Assembly: GCA_040905185.1 (NCBI GenBank) | Contig: JBBDRZ010000003.1 | Span: 62,001-126,000 of the forward strand | Length of the DNA stretch: 64,000 bases | Source: DASTEQ01 sp040905185 | GTDB taxonomy: Bacteria; Chloroflexota; Limnocylindria; QHBO01 | Direction: 5' to 3' | In this document: positions 50,479 to 59,164 of the stretch, piece after piece | How the letters are laid out: the number at the start of each line of letters is the position of its first letter | Position numbering within the stretch: the first letter of the stretch is position 1 | Program-made: the position numbers and the translations under genes | Notes under the pieces: generated by a model | Seen by the model: the letters and a program-made list of their open reading frames with translations, nothing else | Database searches by the model: none | Told to the model about the DNA's origin: nothing

Positions 50479-50990
50479 TGACCCGCGTCGCCGTCTTTCC
50501 TGGTTCGTTTGACCCGATCACGAAGGCCCACCTGGACGTCATTCGGCGCGCGGCGGCGGTGTTCGACCGGCTCGTCATCGGCGTCCTGGGCAACCCGCGC
50601 AAGGCCCCCCTGTTCTCGGTGCAGGTGCGGGTCGCCCTGATCGTGGCCGAGGTCGCCGACCTTGGCCCATCGGTCGTGGTCGAATCCTTCGACGGGCTGA
50701 CGGTGGAGTTCGCCAAGCGTCACCAGGCGGGCTTCGTGGTCCGCGGCCTGCGCGCGATCAGCGACTTCGAGGCCGAGCTCCAGATGGCGCACACCAACCG
50801 GCGCCTGGCGCCCGGCATCGACACCGTGTTCCTGATGACGGGGTTGGAGTTCGGCTACGTGTCATCCAGCCTGGCCAAGGAGGTGGCGGCCTTCGGGGGC
50901 GACGTCACGCCCATGGTCCCGCCCGGCGTCGAGGAGGCGCTGCGTCGCGAACGGCGGTATGACGATGTACGACATCGTCGCCCGGTGTAG
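50478..50990 (+). CDS. coaD: phosphopantetheine adenylyltransferase
   Basis: A 170-residue nucleotidyltransferase making dephospho-CoA. It has VAVFPGSFDPITKAHLDVI, where the (H/T)xGH motif reads TKAH (15-18) with Ala for Gly, and VVRGLRAISDFEAELQMAHTN, FLMTGLEFGYVSSSLAKEVA. The end runs on for about 10 basic residues (RRERRYDDVRHRRPV). ATG 50478 overlaps the rsmD stop by one base, and its TAG is part of the next -10 box. Confidence 0.94.
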   Translation: MTRVAVFPGSFDPITKAHLDVIRRAAAVFDRLVIGVLGNPRKAPLFSVQVRVALIVAEVADLGPSVVVESFDGLTVEFAKRHQAGFVVRGLRAISDFEAELQMAHTNRRLAPGIDTVFLMTGLEFGYVSSSLAKEVAAFGGDVTPMVPPGVEEALRRERRYDDVRHRRPV

Positions 50991-50993
50991 AAT
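50986..50993 (+). promoter_or_regulatory. candidate extended -10 at the coaD stop
   Basis: TGTAGAAT overlaps the coaD stop codon. It could drive the coiled-coil protein gene whose probable start is about 30 nt downstream. Confidence 0.4.
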
Positions 50994-51023
50994 CGCCGAC
51001 AACCGCCGACGGAGGTCATCGTC

Positions 51024-51542
51024 ACGGACATCCTGTTCCTCGTCGAGCGACTGGAAGCGCTGGTCGCCACCGGGACGAGGGTCCCGCTCACCAACAACGT
51101 GGTCGTCGACCAGGGAGCCGTGCTCGAGCTGGTGGACCAGATCCGGGTCGCCATGCCCGACGAGGTCCGGCAGGCCCAGCGCATCACCGGGGAAGCAGGC
51201 CGGATCGTCGAGCATGCGCGCGAGGAAGGGGACGCGATCATCGCGCGTGCCCAGGAGCAGGCCGCTCAGATGCTGGAGGAGCGCGAGCTGGTCCGGCTGG
51301 CCCAGCAGCGCGCCGGCGAGATCCTCGAGCAGGCCAACCGCGAAGCCGGCGACGTCAGACACGGGGCGGACGAATACGCGACCGGCGTCTTGATCCGCCT
51401 CGAGGGGGAGGTCACCAAGGCACTGACGAGCATCAAGCACGGGATCGAGATGCTCGACCAGCGGCGGGGATCGGCCACGGTCGACGCGGTGCCCATCCAG
51501 CCCGAACCGGAACGCGCAGTCGGCACGCCGATATCGGGGTGA
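51024..51542 (+). CDS. conserved coiled-coil protein, probable ACG start
   Basis: A protein of about 172 residues. The opening reads TDILFLVERLEALVATGTRVP, then QIRVAMPDEVRQAQRI and a long charged coiled coil (about 50-135), with a Pro-rich tail. It belongs, as far as I recall, to a Chloroflexota family of ATP-synthase-b-like or DivIVA-like coiled coils whose members start M-D-x-L. No ATG, GTG or TTG precedes that conserved opening in this frame after the TAG at 50988. The first GTG is 51099, 25 codons inside. A GGAGGT ribosome site (51011-51016) lies 7 nt before ACG 51024, which I take as the start. The function is unknown; the yceD GTG overlaps its stop. Confidence 0.7.
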   Translation, partial: TDILFLVERLEALVATGTRVPLTNNVVVDQGAVLELVDQIRVAMPDEVRQAQRITGEAGRIVEHAREEGDAIIARAQEQAAQMLEERELVRLAQQRAGEILEQANREAGDVRHGADEYATGVLIRLEGEVTKALTSIKHGIEMLDQRRGSATVDAVPIQPEPERAVGTPISG

Positions 51543-52069
51543 CCCGCCTCAGCGTGGCGGGTCTGCTGCGCGAGCCCGCGGGAACCGGGCGGACCGTCGA
51601 GCTTGGCCCGCTGGATTGGACTGATCCCACCGCGGCTGGCGGACGGCGGTTACTGGGCAGCCTGCGGCTGCAGCGCACGAATCGGGGAATCGTGATCAAT
51701 GGGCGGGTTCGGACGTTGGCCCGTCGGACGTGCATCCGGTGCCTCGACGAATTCGACGAACCGGTCGAGGTGGTGATTGGCGAGGAATTCCTGCCCAGCG
51801 TCGATCCCACCACCGGCGCGGGCCTGGTCATCGGGCCCGCTGATGCCGACGTGGCGCGCATCGACACCCATCACGAGCTCGACCTGGGCCAGGTCCTGAC
51901 CGATGAGCTGCTGCTGGCGGAGCCGATGCATCCGCTGTGCCGGTCCGACTGCCGCGGCCTGTGCCTGGTGTGTGGACGGCGACTCGAGGACGGGGCGCAC
52001 GAGCATGCGGAAGCCTCCATCGATCCGCGGCTGGCGCCCCTAGCCGACTGGAAGCCACCCACCGAGTGA
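51539..52069 (+). CDS. yceD: YceD/DUF177 family protein
   Basis: A 176-residue protein of the YceD family, with the cysteine-bearing RTCIRCLDEFDEPV, ELDLGQVLTDELLLAEPMHPLC and DCRGLCLVCGRRLED. The four or more cysteines may bind a metal. YceD is linked by position to rpmF and plsX across bacteria, and plant relatives affect 23S rRNA maturation. Its GTG overlaps the preceding stop (GTGA), and rpmF follows after a new promoter. Confidence 0.88.
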   Translation: MTRLSVAGLLREPAGTGRTVELGPLDWTDPTAAGGRRLLGSLRLQRTNRGIVINGRVRTLARRTCIRCLDEFDEPVEVVIGEEFLPSVDPTTGAGLVIGPADADVARIDTHHELDLGQVLTDELLLAEPMHPLCRSDCRGLCLVCGRRLEDGAHEHAEASIDPRLAPLADWKPPTE

Positions 52070-52097
52070 GGCGGTGGTGACCGGAGCAGGCCGCGGC

Positions 52098-52103
52098 TAT
52101 ACT
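52098..52103 (+). promoter_or_regulatory. -10 box of rpmF
   Basis: TATACT, with a weak TGGTGA 17 bases upstream (52075-52080). The leader to rpmF is about 30 nt with an AGGAG ribosome site. Confidence 0.5.
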
Positions 52104-52139
52104 GCGGCGTCCTCAACCTAGGTCCAACAGGAGTGCCGC

Positions 52140-52343
52140 GTGGGCGTCCCGAAGCGTAAGGTCTCGAAGTCGCGTCAGGGCGAACGGCGCGCCCATCTGG
52201 CCCTGCGGGCCCCGACGCTGGTCGAGTGCGACCACTGCCACGAGTTGAAGCGCGCCCACACCGTGTGTCCGACCTGCGGCTGGCACAACGGCCGCGAGGT
52301 GGTGCCACCGCCGGCGCCCACTCCGACCGAGAGCGGCCGCTAG
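52140..52343 (+). CDS. rpmF: 50S ribosomal protein L32
   Basis: A 67-residue L32. It starts GVPKRKVSKSRQGERRAH after the initiator and has CDHC and CPTC, a zinc ribbon. A Pro-rich tail extends the usual 56-60 residues. The GTG start has AGGAG upstream. plsX begins 11 nt later, the standard rpmF-plsX pair. Confidence 0.95.
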   Translation: MGVPKRKVSKSRQGERRAHLALRAPTLVECDHCHELKRAHTVCPTCGWHNGREVVPPPAPTPTESGR

Positions 52344-52354
52344 CCGTCCGCGCG

Positions 52355-53419
52355 ATGCGCATCGCGGTCGACGCGATGGGCGGCGACCTCGCCCCGCGCG
52401 AGGTCGTTCGGGGAGCGATCAACTACGCCGCGTCGCATGCCGATGAGGTGATCCTCGTCGGCGACGTGCCGCGTCTCGAGCGCGAAGTGGCGGAGTACGG
52501 GCGCGGCCGGCCCGCCAGCGTCTCCTTCGTCGACGCGCCCGAGGTGGTCGGGATGGGGGAGTCCCCGGCTGCCGCCATCCGCCGCCGCCGATCCTCGATC
52601 CGGGTGGCCACCGACCTCGTCCGGGACGGGGGCGCCGATGCGGTCATCAGCGCGGGTTCCACCGGCGCAACCATGGCCGCCGCCATCTTCCGCCTGGGAC
52701 GCCTGGAGGGGATCGACCGGCCGGCCCTGCCGGCCTATTTCCTGACCCCGTCCGGTCCGCTGGTGCTGCTCGACGTCGGGGCCAACGTGGACTGCGAGCC
52801 GCACAACCTGGTCCAGTTCGCGGCCATGGGGTCGCTGTATGCGGAGCGTGTCCTCCACGTGGCCTCGCCGCGGGTCGCGTTGCTGAACATCGGGGAGGAG
52901 CCCGAGAAGGGGGACGCCCTGACGCGCGAGGCCTACCTCCGCCTGCGGGCATCCGACCTGCACTTCGTCGGCAACGTCGAGCCCCACGACCTGGCGGGTC
53001 ACGTCGCCGACGTCGTGGTGTGCGACGGGTTCGTGGGCAATGTCATGGTGAAGCTCACCGAGGGGCTGACCTCGTACATCTTCCGCTCCATCCGCGAGGA
53101 CCTCCTGCGGGGCCTCGTGGCGCCGCTGGCCGTCCTGGCCCTGCGGCCCGGGATCGATCGGCTCCGGCATCGGTTCGACTACGAGCAGTTCGGAGGGTCG
53201 CCGCTGCTCGGCGTGCGGGGGGTGAGCATCGTGACCCACGGCCGCGCCAAGGCGCGGATGGTCGAGAACGCGATCCGCGTCGGCTCCGAGGCGGCAGCGG
53301 TGGACATACCGGCCGTCATCGCGGACTGGAGCCGCCGGCATCCGGGGCTGTTCGGCGAGGCGCCGCCCGAGGTCGCGGCCGAGGAGACGACCGCCGTACC
53401 CGTGGAACCCGCACCCTAG
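52355..53419 (+). CDS. plsX: phosphate acyltransferase PlsX
   Basis: A 354-residue enzyme that turns acyl-ACP into acyl-phosphate for phospholipid synthesis. It begins MRIAVDAMGGDLAPREVV and has ADAVISAGSTGATMAAA, LLDVGANVDCEP, NIGEEPEKGD, VVCDGFVGNVMVKLTEG and FGGSPLLGVRG. The C-terminus carries a short acidic, Pro-rich tail. nusB starts one base after its stop. It shares the block with acpP, which supplies its substrate carrier. Confidence 0.95.
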   Translation: MRIAVDAMGGDLAPREVVRGAINYAASHADEVILVGDVPRLEREVAEYGRGRPASVSFVDAPEVVGMGESPAAAIRRRRSSIRVATDLVRDGGADAVISAGSTGATMAAAIFRLGRLEGIDRPALPAYFLTPSGPLVLLDVGANVDCEPHNLVQFAAMGSLYAERVLHVASPRVALLNIGEEPEKGDALTREAYLRLRASDLHFVGNVEPHDLAGHVADVVVCDGFVGNVMVKLTEGLTSYIFRSIREDLLRGLVAPLAVLALRPGIDRLRHRFDYEQFGGSPLLGVRGVSIVTHGRAKARMVENAIRVGSEAAAVDIPAVIADWSRRHPGLFGEAPPEVAAEETTAVPVEPAP

Positions 53420-53420
53420 G

Positions 53421-53852
53421 GTGGCACGCCGCGAGCGGGCGTCGCTGCGGGCCCGCCGCCTGGCCCTGCTGGCGCTGTTCGAGGCCGAGTTTCCGCCCCA
53501 GCGGGCGGGGCCTGCGGTCGAGCGGCTGGCGGCCGACTGGGGGACCGAGCCGGCCCTCGTTGACCATGCTCGCGCAATCGTGTCGGGGGTCGTCCGACAC
53601 CAGGCCGCGCTGGATGCGGAGATCGCCGCCCGGGCTCCGCGAATCCCCCTCTCGGAGCTTGGCCGAGTCGAACGGTCCATCCTCCGGAGCGCCCTGTTTG
53701 AGGTGCTATACTCCGCCGCGATTCCGAGTGGTGGGACGATCCGGGACGCCGTGTCTCTCGCTCGAACCTACGCCGGGGACTCGGCCGCCCGACTCGTCGG
53801 AGGCGTCCTCCGAAGCGTGGCAAGACCCGCACCTGAGGGAGACGAAGGGTGA
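53421..53852 (+). CDS. nusB: transcription antitermination protein NusB
   Basis: A 143-residue helical RNA-binding protein. It has ARRLALLALFEAEF, GVVRHQAALDAEIAARAP, VERSILRSALFEVLY, RDAVSLARTYAGDSAARLVGGVL-type ending. NusB with NusE and boxA RNA prevents early termination in rRNA operons. It begins with GTG one base after plsX and overlaps the acpP start by 4 nt. Confidence 0.9.
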   Translation: MARRERASLRARRLALLALFEAEFPPQRAGPAVERLAADWGTEPALVDHARAIVSGVVRHQAALDAEIAARAPRIPLSELGRVERSILRSALFEVLYSAAIPSGGTIRDAVSLARTYAGDSAARLVGGVLRSVARPAPEGDEG

Positions 53853-54091
53853 CCGACGGCACCACGTTCGACCGGCTCAAGAAGATCATCGTTGAGCAGC
53901 TCGGCGTCGAGGAAAACGATGTGACGCCGGAGGCGGCATTTGTCGAAGACCTGAACGCCGACTCACTGGACCTGGTCGAGCTCATCATGAGCCTCGAGGA
54001 AGAGTTCGGCATGGAGATCTCGGACGAGGATGCCGAGAAGATCCAGAAGGTCTCCGACGCCGTCGAGTACATCGAGGAACGCCAGCAGTAG
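53849..54091 (+). CDS. acpP: acyl carrier protein
   Basis: An 80-residue acidic four-helix protein with the phosphopantetheine attachment site NADSLDLVEL (Ser near residue 39). It carries growing acyl chains in fatty-acid synthesis. The GTG overlaps the nusB stop (GTGA). rnc follows 9 nt downstream, so acpP-rnc-smc keeps a widespread order. Confidence 0.97.
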   Translation: MTDGTTFDRLKKIIVEQLGVEENDVTPEAAFVEDLNADSLDLVELIMSLEEEFGMEISDEDAEKIQKVSDAVEYIEERQQ

Positions 54092-54100
54092 GTTCTCCCC

Positions 54101-54802
54101 GTGACCTCACCCACCATCCACGAGCTGGGTGAGCAACTCGGCATCGCCCTTCACGACCCGGACGCCATCGGGCAGGCATTCACGCACGCCTCGTTCGCCA
54201 ACGAAAACCCGGGCCTGGTGGCCGGCAACAACGAGCGCCTCGAGTTCCTGGGGGATGCCGTGCTGGGTCTCATCGCCAGCCGTCTGCTGTTTGGACGCTT
54301 CCCGGGGGCCGATGAGGGACGCCTGACCGCCCACCGCGCCGTCATGGTCAACCGCGCGGCTCTGGCCGGGCTTGCGCGGGACCTGTCCCTCGACCAGCAC
54401 CTCCTCCTGGGCCGCGGCGAGCTCGAGGCGGGCGGCGCGCGACGCCCGTCCCTGCTGGCGGCTGCGTTCGAAGCCCTGATCGGGGCCATCTATCTCAGCG
54501 AGGGCCTGGAGGCGACCGAGGCCGCCTTCGCACCGCTTCTCGCGTCGCTTCTGGCACCCTCGGATGCCGACACCCCGAAATCGGCCAAGAGCCGGCTCCA
54601 GGAGTGGAGCCAGCGACAGCACGGCATGCGCCCTTCATACCGGCTGGTCCGATCCCAGGGACCAGCGCACGCCCAGGAGTTCACGGTGGAGGTCGTGGTC
54701 GGCACCGAGTCTCTGGGAACCGGGGACGGCAGCAGCCGGCAACGGGCCGAGGAGCAGGCCGCACAGGCCGCCCTCGACCACCTGACCGCGGGGACGCCAT
54801 GA
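54101..54802 (+). CDS. rnc: ribonuclease III
   Basis: A 233-residue endonuclease for double-stranded RNA that processes rRNA and mRNA. The catalytic domain has NERLEFLGDAVLGLI (metal Glu and Asp) and AAFEALIGAIYLSEG. A double-stranded RNA-binding domain follows, SRLQEWSQRQHGMRPSYRL to GDGSSRQRAEEQAAQAAL. It starts with GTG; the smc ATG overlaps its stop by 4 nt. Confidence 0.96.
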   Translation: MTSPTIHELGEQLGIALHDPDAIGQAFTHASFANENPGLVAGNNERLEFLGDAVLGLIASRLLFGRFPGADEGRLTAHRAVMVNRAALAGLARDLSLDQHLLLGRGELEAGGARRPSLLAAAFEALIGAIYLSEGLEATEAAFAPLLASLLAPSDADTPKSAKSRLQEWSQRQHGMRPSYRLVRSQGPAHAQEFTVEVVVGTESLGTGDGSSRQRAEEQAAQAALDHLTAGTP

Positions 54803-57800
54803 GTCGGTTGCAGGAGCTCCGCCTCCACGGCTTCAAGAGCTTCGCCGAGCCCACCCGGTTCACCTTCGAGCCCGGAGTCACCGCGGTCATCGGGCCCAAC
54901 GGCAGCGGCAAGAGCAACATGGCCGACGCGATCCGCTGGGTGCTGGGCGAGCAGTCGAACCGGTCACTGCGCACCCGGCGCGCGGATGACGTGATCTTTG
55001 CCGGTTCCGAGGCCCGTCGCCCGATCGGCATGGCCGAGGTTGCCCTCACCCTGGACAACCACGACGGCTGGCTTCCGATCGAGTTCGAGTCGGTGACCAT
55101 CACGCGCCGGGCGTACCGGTCCGGAGATCCCGAGTACCTGATCAACGGCTCCCGCGCACGGCTGCGCGACGTGGTCGAGCTGCTCGCCGCCGGGCGACTG
55201 GGGGCCAACGACCTGGTCGTGGTGGGGCAGGGGACGGTCGATGCGGCGCTGTCCCTGCGCCCGGACGAACGGCGCCAGCTGTTCGAAGAGGCGGCCGGCG
55301 TCAAGTCACTCCAGGTTCGGCGCAACGAGGCGCTTTCGCGGCTGGCCCGGGCGCGCGACAACCTGACCCGGGTCTCGGACCTGGTCCGCGAGCTGCGGCC
55401 CCAGGTACGGCGGCTGGCCCTCCAGGCCGAGCACCAGGAGGCGCATGACCGCCTCGGAGGCCGGGCGCGGGCACTCGTCCTCGAGCACCACGCCCGCCGG
55501 GGCCAGGTGCTGCAATCGAGCCTGGGCGAAGCGCGTCGTCGCGCGGCCGCCGTGACGGCGGACATCGAAGCCGAGCGGGCAGCCCAGGCCACCGGCCGCC
55601 AGGCGGTTGAGCAAGCCGAGGAGCGCTACTGGGCCGGGGAACGCGAGAGCAGCCAGGCGTCATCCGACTGGGAGACCGCCCGCGAGGCCGTGATCCGTGC
55701 CGAGGGGCGGCATGACTCCCTGGTCGAGCGCGACCTGGACCTGGCAGCCGAGGCCGATCGGGCCAGTCGCGAGCTCGTTGAGCTGACGGCCGAGGAACCG
55801 ATCACCGGAGAACCGTCCAGCGCTGGGCCGGCTGATCTGCCTCGCGACAGCGCGTCCGCGGCGCAGCAGCTGTGGCATGAGGCCGCGGAGCAGGCCCGGG
55901 AGGCCGACGGGGACCTCCTGGCGGCCGAGGAAGCCCTGGCCGCGGTGCGTGGACGGGAGGCTGACCGGCTGTCGGAGACGGGGCATGCAGCCGAGCGCGC
56001 TGCCGCCACCGCCGCGCGGCGCGAGCGCCTTGAGCAGGAGAAGGTGGTCGTTGAGGTCGCTCACACCGCGGCCATCGCGACCGTCGCCGGGCTGGACGAG
56101 CTTCGGCGCGTGGCCGCGGCCGAGCTGGAGCAGGCCGAGGCCCGGATGAGGCTGGCTGCCGAGCAGCGCGAGGCGGCCGCCGCCGAGGCGATCCGTGCCG
56201 GCGTGGCGCTGGCCGAGCTCGACGAGCGCGCGGCGCGGATCGAATCTGACCTGGCCGAGCTGGAGGCAGCCGGGGACGACGCCACGAACGACCTGGTGGA
56301 GCGCCTCAGGGCGAATGGCTGGACGACGCTGCGTGACGGGCTCCGACCCGTGCCGACCGGCGTCGCACTGGCAGTGGCCGCCGTCCTGGGTGACGTCGAG
56401 CGCGCCTTCCTGTGGCGGCCGGGAGCCGACGCGGCGGTGGCCGACACCTCGGGCGATGCGCATCTCGTGCGCCCGGCCAACGGCACTCCGCCTGGGCGCG
56501 AGGCGGCCCTGGGGGCCGTGGGCGCCACCCAGACCCTGGCCGAGGTGCTGGGTGAGCGGGTCGCGCCGGACGTCCTGCATCGGACCGTGGTCGCCCCCGG
56601 CATCGAGTCACTGTTGGAGGGATGGCCGCGCCTCCCCGACGGATGGGCGGCGGTCACGCTGTCCGGCGACCTGGCCGACGCGCGCGGGGTGGTCACCGTT
56701 CGCGGCCGAGCCGGTGAGCTCCGAGCTCCGCCCAGCCGCGCCGCCCGGCGCGCCGACCTGGTCAGCCACACGGCGCGCCTTGAGGTCGACCTTGGCGCGG
56801 CCCGCGAACGGCAGGCGACGGCGAGCGCCGCGCTCCAGCGCGCCAGCGCCGCCGCCGATGCCGCCCAGGCGGCGGTCGAGGCGGCGCGCATCGGCAGGCG
56901 GCGGGCGGATGAGGAAGCGGCCATGGCGGATGGCAGGCTCATGCGCGTGACCGGCGAGCGGGACGCGTTGGTCGCTGAGCTGGCCGCCATCCCCGCCACG
57001 CCGGCCATTCCCGCGCTACCCACCGACCTCGAACGGGAGCTTGCTCGGCTTGAGGCGGCGTCGCTCGAGGCGCGTGCCCGGCGCGACGCGGCGACCGCCG
57101 AGCGAGACGCGGCTCGAGACGCGTGGCACCGCGCCGTGTTGGTCGCGGATGCCCAGGACGCCGAGACGGTCGATCGGCGCACCACGGACGCTCGGCATGC
57201 CGAGCGGCGTGACCAGCTCGCGCAGCGGCTCGCACGCCTCACCGCCGAGCGGGAGATCCTGGCAACCGGGTTGGCGGAAGCGTCAAGCACGCTGACGGCC
57301 GCCCGGACGGCGGAAGCGGCGGCGGCCGACGCGCGTTCGCGCGCGGAAGAAGCCCGGGCCATGGAGCGGCAGACCCTCCTGGACGCCGAGCGGCAACTCG
57401 GCGGGGGAAGTGGCCGCCTCGCGGAGCTCGAAGGCGCCCGGCAGGAGGTCGTGGCCGAGGTTTCGCGGCTGGACGAAGCGCTGGCCGGGCTGGATCGCGA
57501 GCGCGAGCTCTCGCTCGAGGGACTGCCCGAGCCTGCAGACGCGGAGGCGCCGAGCGGGGACGATGAGCCAACCCCCGACCGCCTGGCCGACGACGATCTG
57601 GCAGACGAGATGCGCAAGACCCGCCGCACCCTGCAGCAGATCGGATCGGTCAACCCGTTTGCCATCCAGGAGCATCGCGAGCTGTCGGCCCGGCTGGAAG
57701 AGCTGAGCGCCCAGGAGACGGACCTGCGGGGAGCTGCCGAATCCACCGAGGCCCTGATCGCCCGCCTGGACCAGGAAATCGGCCAGCAGTTCCAGGCAGC

Positions 57801-58260
57801 CTTCGCCGCCATCGGGCAGCGGTTCGACGAATACTGTCAGCTGCTGTTCGCCGGCGGGAGTGCCACGCTCGAGCTGACCGAGGACGCGGAGAGCGAAGCC
57901 CCGGGCGGGATCGAGATCGCGGTACGGCCTCCGGGCAAGCGGCTCCAGCGGCTGGCCATGCTCTCCGGCGGGGAACGCGCCCTGGCCGGCGTCGCGCTGC
58001 TGTTCGCCATGCTGAGCGTGAACCCGGTGCCGTTCTGCATCCTGGACGAGGTCGACGCGGCGCTGGATGAGGCCAACATCACCCGCTTTGCCGATGCTCT
58101 GCGACGCCTGGCCCAGACGATCGACTTCGTGGTCATCACCCATAACCGGGCCACCATCGAGACCGCGGACACGATCTATGGGGTGACCATGACCGATGCG
58201 GCCGTCAGCCGGGTCCTCTCGCTTCGGTTGGCCGATCTGCCCGTCGAAGTCAGCGCTTGA
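54799..58260 (+). CDS. smc: chromosome segregation protein SMC
   Basis: An 1153-residue ABC-type ATPase that organises chromosomes with ScpAB. Walker A GPNGSGKS is at 32-39, followed by IRWVLGEQS. A first coiled coil covers about 170-500, the hinge about 500-650 (VAAVLGDVERAFLW), and a second coiled coil to about 980. The C-terminal head has the signature LSGGERALAG near 1055 and FCILDEVDAALDEAN. The coiled coils are Ala/Arg/Glu-rich. ScpA and ScpB are not in the window. Confidence 0.96.
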   Translation: MSRLQELRLHGFKSFAEPTRFTFEPGVTAVIGPNGSGKSNMADAIRWVLGEQSNRSLRTRRADDVIFAGSEARRPIGMAEVALTLDNHDGWLPIEFESVTITRRAYRSGDPEYLINGSRARLRDVVELLAAGRLGANDLVVVGQGTVDAALSLRPDERRQLFEEAAGVKSLQVRRNEALSRLARARDNLTRVSDLVRELRPQVRRLALQAEHQEAHDRLGGRARALVLEHHARRGQVLQSSLGEARRRAAAVTADIEAERAAQATGRQAVEQAEERYWAGERESSQASSDWETAREAVIRAEGRHDSLVERDLDLAAEADRASRELVELTAEEPITGEPSSAGPADLPRDSASAAQQLWHEAAEQAREADGDLLAAEEALAAVRGREADRLSETGHAAERAAATAARRERLEQEKVVVEVAHTAAIATVAGLDELRRVAAAELEQAEARMRLAAEQREAAAAEAIRAGVALAELDERAARIESDLAELEAAGDDATNDLVERLRANGWTTLRDGLRPVPTGVALAVAAVLGDVERAFLWRPGADAAVADTSGDAHLVRPANGTPPGREAALGAVGATQTLAEVLGERVAPDVLHRTVVAPGIESLLEGWPRLPDGWAAVTLSGDLADARGVVTVRGRAGELRAPPSRAARRADLVSHTARLEVDLGAARERQATASAALQRASAAADAAQAAVEAARIGRRRADEEAAMADGRLMRVTGERDALVAELAAIPATPAIPALPTDLERELARLEAASLEARARRDAATAERDAARDAWHRAVLVADAQDAETVDRRTTDARHAERRDQLAQRLARLTAEREILATGLAEASSTLTAARTAEAAAADARSRAEEARAMERQTLLDAERQLGGGSGRLAELEGARQEVVAEVSRLDEALAGLDRERELSLEGLPEPADAEAPSGDDEPTPDRLADDDLADEMRKTRRTLQQIGSVNPFAIQEHRELSARLEELSAQETDLRGAAESTEALIARLDQEIGQQFQAAFAAIGQRFDEYCQLLFAGGSATLELTEDAESEAPGGIEIAVRPPGKRLQRLAMLSGGERALAGVALLFAMLSVNPVPFCILDEVDAALDEANITRFADALRRLAQTIDFVVITHNRATIETADTIYGVTMTDAAVSRVLSLRLADLPVEVSA

Positions 58261-58263
58261 CCG

Positions 58264-59145
58264 ATGACGGCGATGTCACGACTCGGCTCGGGCCTCGGCG
58301 TGCGATTGCGCGCGGCCCTGGGAACCGACCGCGCTGCGAACGAAGCCGCGTGGGCAGAGGCGGAGGAGGCGCTCGTGGCGGCCGACCTCGGTCCACGCCT
58401 GGCGGCCGACGTCGTCGTCCGGGCGCGGGAGCGGACCGCTGGCGGCGAATTGTCAGCCAGGGCTGCGATTGCGGCCGAGCTCGGGGAGCGGCTGCGGCGT
58501 GTGCCGGACCAACCGTTCGAGGTCGGCCCACCGCCGGCGGTCATCCTGGTCGTTGGCGTCAACGGGAGTGGCAAGACCACGACCGCGGCCAAGCTCGCAG
58601 CCCGATTTCAGAAGGAGGGACGCAGCGTGCTCCTGGCCGCGGCTGACACCTATCGCCCGGGTGCCGTGGAGCAGCTTCGGCTATGGGGGGACCGGCTGGG
58701 CATCGGGGTGGTGGCCCAGCGCGCGGGGGCCGACCCGGCGGCGGTGGCGTTCGACGCGGTGGCGGCAGGCGTGGCCCGCGGAATCGACGTCGTCATCGTC
58801 GATACGGCCGGGCGTCTGCAGACCGCCCGCGATCTCATGGCTGAGCTGGCCAAGGTACGGCGCGTGATCACCCGCCAACGACCTGACCAGCCACGTCACG
58901 TCCTCCTCGTGCTGGATGCCACGACGGGCCAGAACGGGCTGTCTCAGGCGGAGACCTTTCTGGCCCAGGCCGGGGTGACCGAGATCGTGCTGGCCAAGCT
59001 GGACGGGACGGCCAAGGGTGGGGTGGCGTTGGCCGTCGCCGATCAGTTCGGGATCCCCATCGCTTTCACCGCCTTTGGCGAGGAGCTTGGCGACCTGGCG
59101 CCGTTCGACCCCGACGCCTATCTCGACTGGCTGCTGGCAGCCTGA
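58264..59145 (+). CDS. ftsY: signal recognition particle receptor FtsY
   Basis: A 293-residue SRP GTPase receptor. It has a short N domain (EAEEALVAADLGPRLAADVV) and a G domain with GVNGSGKTTTAAKLA, AADTYRPGAVEQL, DTAGRLQTARDLM and LAKLDGTAKGG. The acidic N-terminal A domain of E. coli FtsY is absent, as in most Gram-positives. ATG 58264 was kept; ATG 58273 is also possible. ffh follows, so both SRP GTPases are together. Confidence 0.95.
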   Translation: MTAMSRLGSGLGVRLRAALGTDRAANEAAWAEAEEALVAADLGPRLAADVVVRARERTAGGELSARAAIAAELGERLRRVPDQPFEVGPPPAVILVVGVNGSGKTTTAAKLAARFQKEGRSVLLAAADTYRPGAVEQLRLWGDRLGIGVVAQRAGADPAAVAFDAVAAGVARGIDVVIVDTAGRLQTARDLMAELAKVRRVITRQRPDQPRHVLLVLDATTGQNGLSQAETFLAQAGVTEIVLAKLDGTAKGGVALAVADQFGIPIAFTAFGEELGDLAPFDPDAYLDWLLAA

Positions 59146-59164
59146 CCCCGAGTCGGAGCGTCTG

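Noticed and set aside
53706..53711. TATACT inside nusB as a promoter for acpP-rnc-smc
   Set aside because: It encodes the conserved FEVLYSA helix of NusB, lies about 140 nt from acpP, and the genes are already coupled by GTGA overlaps.
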